6,584 nucleotides of DNA from Bacillota bacterium. Its GTDB lineage: Bacteria > Bacillota > Clostridia > UBA1381. A program made the position numbers and the translations under genes. Positions 4,460-6,584 of this stretch are shown here, piece after piece. The stretch spans positions 1-6,584 of the forward strand of contig JAJQAT010000112.1 of the NCBI GenBank assembly GCA_021203665.1, read 5' to 3'. How positions within the stretch are numbered: the stretch's first letter is position 1; each line of letters starts with the position of its first letter. A model generated the notes under the pieces. That model ran no database searches. It saw only the letters and a list, made by a program, of their open reading frames with translations, and was not told where the DNA came from.

Positions 4460-6061
4460 ATGGATAAAGAGAAGGACAGGAATATATATTTTTTATTTTT
4501 AAGCGCCGTCTGCCTTATTATGATACAAAGATTTTCCTTTGGAGGGCGGTATTATCCGGTAATGGACGATTGGTTTTTATACGGCGACACGTACACCGCC
4601 GCAGATAAATTGACTGGATTTATAATACCCAACGCGAAATTTTCCATACGCCCGCTCGCGGGTATAGTTGATATATTTTTTATAGCTCCGCTGTTTGAGC
4701 ATTTGTGGATAGCCGAAGCCGTAATGACGCTTTTGCTGACGGCGGGGACATTTTTAATGCTTAGCGTTCTCAGGGAAAATGATTTTTCGACCGGAGGAAT
4801 TTTTGTTCTGCTGCTTTGTCTGCTGCCGCTGAATATGGAGGCGACATATTGGCTCGCGGCGTCGATAAGAATTTCAAATTCGATGTTTTTTACGGGACTG
4901 GCGGTATGGCTGCTGCAAAAATACATTACAACGGAGAAAAAACGCTTTTTAATCGGCTATTCGGCGGCGGGATTTGCGGCGGTCGGGTTCTATGAGCCTG
5001 CCGTCGCGGTATATTTGTTTCTCGCGCTGTATCTGATATTAAAAAGAAGGAATAAAAAGCTTTTGCCGATTTTAATTATAACGGCGGCGCATATAATATC
5101 TGTCGCGGTATATTATCTCTGCAACAAAAATTCATGGGCGATGGAGCGCGGAGCGTTTATAACAACGGGGATTGCTTCTCACGGCGCGGAAATAACAAAG
5201 GTGATGGCGAATATTTTGGGATATATGAACGTGAAATTGTTTTCGCTCGGATTTGAGCGCGGAATGTATCTTATTATACATAAAAAAGCCGTGATACAAG
5301 GTCTTGCCGTAGCGCTGCATTCGGCGCTGCTCGGAATATTTTCGGGACGCCTGCCGGAAAGGGAAAGAAAGCCTGCGTATAAAAAAATTCTGCTCGGATT
5401 GCTTTTGGGATTTGCCGGAACAGTTGTTTTTTATGCCTTGGAGGATACAAGAATAACTCTTCGCAGCGTGTATTTTATTTTTATCGGTTTTGGCGCGGCT
5501 GTTGAGGAGCTGTTGTCGGTTATTCCGTACCGCGCGCGGCGGATTGTTGTGACGGCTGCTGTGGCGGTTTTGTCGGCGGCGTGCGTTGTATCGGGAATCG
5601 GAACGGCGGATAAATACCGACAGGTTTCCGCGGAGGATGTGAATATTGTCGGTCAAATTGTGGAGTCGGACAAAAATGACGCGGTATACGGGGAAAGAAA
5701 AATATATCTTTTCGGAGCGGTTGACTATTATGAGGATATAGAAACTCTGAGATTTTTTGAAAATATACGCGGCGCGTGCAGCGGGTATTCGGAAATGACG
5801 GGCTGTATGTGGCATTTTGCGGGAACGAGCCATAAAACAAATATAACCCCCGTCAAAAACGGCGGAAAAATTGCGCTGAAAAGCACGGAAGTATCGGCCG
5901 GTCAAGCGTTTTTCGCTTTGGACAACGGCGGAAATGTTGTAAAGGTGAATATAACGCAATCGGACGCAGGTTTGGAAGTAAGAGACGAAAATGATAATTT
6001 GTACGGCACATTAATAACCGGCGGCGATGAGTATGTATACGAAAATTCCTCGATTAAATGA
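4460..6061 (+). CDS. Polytopic membrane protein, probable GT-C type glycosyltransferase
   Basis: A 533-aa protein with about ten membrane segments in the first 382 residues (for example 9-25, 84-104, 112-124, 163-195, 201-221, 310-327, 336-355 and 362-382), followed by a roughly 150-aa soluble C-terminal domain. After the first segment comes YYPVMDDWFLYG, with Asp36-Asp37 in the predicted first outer loop. An acidic pair there, with a later YW and GFYEP (176-180), is the pattern of GT-C lipid-linked-sugar glycosyltransferases (GtrII, DUF6056 and similar uncharacterised groups). Such enzymes add sugars to cell-wall or surface polymers from polyprenyl-phosphate donors. I cannot name a subfamily. 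The C-terminal domain has Cys440 and Cys449, close enough for a disulphide if it lies outside. The ATG at 4460 has a modest GGGGT site (4449-4453). The gene stands alone with its own promoter, divergent from an XRE regulator. No terminator follows, only a repeat cluster. Confidence 0.75.
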   Translation: MDKEKDRNIYFLFLSAVCLIMIQRFSFGGRYYPVMDDWFLYGDTYTAADKLTGFIIPNAKFSIRPLAGIVDIFFIAPLFEHLWIAEAVMTLLLTAGTFLMLSVLRENDFSTGGIFVLLLCLLPLNMEATYWLAASIRISNSMFFTGLAVWLLQKYITTEKKRFLIGYSAAGFAAVGFYEPAVAVYLFLALYLILKRRNKKLLPILIITAAHIISVAVYYLCNKNSWAMERGAFITTGIASHGAEITKVMANILGYMNVKLFSLGFERGMYLIIHKKAVIQGLAVALHSALLGIFSGRLPERERKPAYKKILLGLLLGFAGTVVFYALEDTRITLRSVYFIFIGFGAAVEELLSVIPYRARRIVVTAAVAVLSAACVVSGIGTADKYRQVSAEDVNIVGQIVESDKNDAVYGERKIYLFGAVDYYEDIETLRFFENIRGACSGYSEMTGCMWHFAGTSHKTNITPVKNGGKIALKSTEVSAGQAFFALDNGGNVVKVNITQSDAGLEVRDENDNLYGTLITGGDEYVYENSSIK

Positions 6062-6062
6062 G

Positions 6063-6115
6063 GGCTTGCACCGTATTTAAAATTAGGCAGTATTTATGTC
6101 TGTGCTTTGCAAGCC
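6063..6115. repeat. Inverted repeat right after the membrane-protein stop
   Basis: GGCTTGCA (6063-6070) pairs perfectly with TGCAAGCC (6108-6115) across a 37-base AT-rich loop. The right arm overlaps the left end of the next palindromic element. There is no T-run, so it is not a standard terminator. Confidence 0.5.
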
Positions 6116-6241
6116 TCCCTTGTCAAAGGGAGGGGGACCACCGAAGGTGGTGGAGGGATTCTTAAGGGAAATATTGGGCAATGAATCCCTCAGTCACTCC
6201 GCATAAATGCGTAGTGACAGCTCCCTTTGACAAGGGAGCCT
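6113..6241. repeat. MITE-like palindromic element with nested hairpins
   Basis: The ends carry an 18-bp perfect inverted repeat, CTCCCTTGTCAAAGGGAG at 6115-6132 and its complement at 6221-6238. A second inner pair is GAGGGATTC (6153-6161) with GAATCCCTC (6183-6191). Local hairpins lie in each half: CCACC-GAA-GGTGG (6138-6150) and GTCACT...AGTGAC (6193-6218), the latter containing CGCAT-AA-ATGCG. The whole 129 bases can fold into one long structure. There is no coding capacity, so if mobile it would depend on a transposase elsewhere. I recall closely similar CTCCCTTGTCAAAGGGAG repeats dispersed in gut Oscillospiraceae genomes, but copy number here is unknown. Confidence 0.75.
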
Positions 6242-6270
6242 CACGCTCGCCGTAAATCCGGCTATGATTC

Positions 6271-6296
6271 CGTAGGGGTCGGCGCCTCGACGACCC
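6271..6296. repeat. CGTAGGGG-type short palindromic repeat, full copy
   Basis: CGTAGGGGTCG is followed by a 9-base spacer and CGACCC, giving a 6-bp stem (6276-6281 with 6291-6296). The opening eight bases CGTAGGGG recur at 6531. Confidence 0.5.
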
Positions 6297-6300
6297 GCAA

Positions 6301-6358
6301 GGCTCCCCTAAGAGGTGAACAATTTGCTTTGCAAATTGTTCACCCCCAAGGGAAGGCT
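6301..6358. repeat. Palindromic repeat with a perfect 14-bp stem
   Basis: GGTGAACAATTTGC (6314-6327) and GCAAATTGTTCACC (6331-6344) are perfect complements around a TTT loop, giving a very stable hairpin. Outer flanks GGCTCCCCT (6301-6309) and AAGGGAAGGC (6348-6357) are roughly complementary, so the element is longer than the core. Confidence 0.8.
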
Positions 6359-6384
6359 TGTCTGAAATAGCGGCAACTATAGTT

Positions 6385-6506
6385 AGCCTTCCCCTGGGGG
6401 AAGGTGTCGGCGTAGCCGACGGATGAGGGATTGCGCCAATCTAAACCCATCCGTCACGGCTCCGCCGTGCCGCCTCCCCGCTTACGGCTTCGCCGACACG
6501 GGGCGG
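6385..6506. repeat. Third palindromic element, with several nested hairpins
   Basis: It starts AGCCTTCCCC and holds CCTTCCCC-TG-GGGGAAGG (6387-6404), GTCGGC-GTA-GCCGAC (6406-6420), CACGGC-TCC-GCCGTG (6455-6469) and CGGC-TTC-GCCG (6485-6495). Longer-range arms are CGGATG (6420-6425) with CATCCG (6448-6453) and CCCCG (6476-6480) with CGGGG (6499-6503). The left edge AGCCTTCCC is also complementary to GGGAAGGCT at 6350-6358, the right edge of the preceding element. Confidence 0.7.
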
Positions 6507-6530
6507 AAAACTGTAGCTGCAAATGTACCT

Positions 6531-6546
6531 CGTAGGGGCGACCCTT
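6531..6546. repeat. CGTAGGGG-type repeat, apparently truncated copy
   Basis: CGTAGGGGCGACCCTT shares its first eight bases with the copy at 6271 but lacks the return arm before the sequence changes to CAAGAGTAAC. Confidence 0.4.
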
Positions 6547-6561
6547 GTGTCAAGAGTAACA

Positions 6562-6582
6562 TGGTATACACATGTGAAAGGA
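6562..6582 (+). promoter_or_regulatory. Extended -10-like and ribosome-site-like sequence at the right edge
   Basis: TGGTATACA (6562-6570) fits an extended -10, and GAAAGGA (6576-6582) looks like a ribosome site for a gene starting beyond the window. The two are too close to serve the same leadered transcript, so at least one may be coincidental. Confidence 0.25.
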
Positions 6583-6584
6583 CA

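Larger units (their letters stand above)
6062..6584. other. 523-base region without a recognisable gene, filled with palindromic repeats
   Basis: No open frame here has both a start with a ribosome site and a recognisable protein. The stretch is a mosaic of inverted repeats described separately (6063-6115, 6113-6241, 6271-6296, 6301-6358, 6385-6506, 6531-6546). It ends with promoter-like and ribosome-site-like sequence at the right edge. Base composition shifts to GC-rich relative to the spacers elsewhere in the window. Confidence 0.75.

Noticed and set aside
5132..5959. A 275-aa open frame antisense to the membrane-protein gene
   Set aside because: It is rich in Arg, Ser, His and Asn with no recognisable domain, lies wholly opposite a well-supported gene with promoter and membrane segments, and has no ribosome site that I can see.
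6062..6584. CRISPR array
   Set aside because: The repeats are of different kinds and unevenly spaced, without unique spacers of constant length, and there are no cas genes.
6062..6584. A transposase gene or complete insertion sequence
   Set aside because: No open frame in the region encodes a recognisable transposase; only non-coding inverted repeats are present.

Overview
The window looks like part of a Clostridia-type Firmicutes chromosome. The evidence is an S-layer-homology export protein start, FtsH, SD-led genes with AGGAGG-like sites, SigA-like promoters in AT-rich spacers, mixed GC/AT coding with frequent ATA codons, and palindromic intergenic repeats of a kind I associate with gut Oscillospiraceae. 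The genus cannot be fixed from the sequence.

Layout. Bases 1-119 (minus) are the first 39 codons of a secreted SLH-domain protein, transcribed divergently from ftsH. Bases 120-387 hold back-to-back promoters for the two genes. ftsH (388-2367, plus) is complete with all AAA+ and zinc-protease motifs. An XRE regulator gene (2336-2713) overlaps its 3' end, so the two form an operon. A pair of mutually exclusive hairpins straddles the regulator's stop. A promoter and strong SD then lead into a single nitroreductase-family gene (2825-3337), which ends at a strong terminator built to work in both directions.

On the minus strand, converging on that terminator, is a two-part protein (3386-3874). Its N-terminus is a TYPKRA...LVKK.RA module and its C-terminus is helical, with a strong internal SD and ATG exactly at the domain boundary. 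Its leader and start region are duplicated 50 bp upstream. Behind it on the same strand is a second XRE regulator (3982-4269). This is divergent from a 533-aa polytopic membrane protein (4460-6061) with a DDW motif suggesting a GT-C type glycosyltransferase, driven by a near-consensus promoter.

Bases 6062-6584 carry no gene that I can support. They hold a mosaic of palindromic, MITE-like repeats.

Functionally, ftsH is housekeeping membrane-protein quality control. The nitroreductase is a stand-alone FMN oxidoreductase. The two XRE genes are probably local regulators. The most unusual locus is 3386-3974, with the duplicated leader, the internal start and a module resembling the N-terminal region of RRXRR/IscB-type proteins. 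I see no complete new defence or mobile system.
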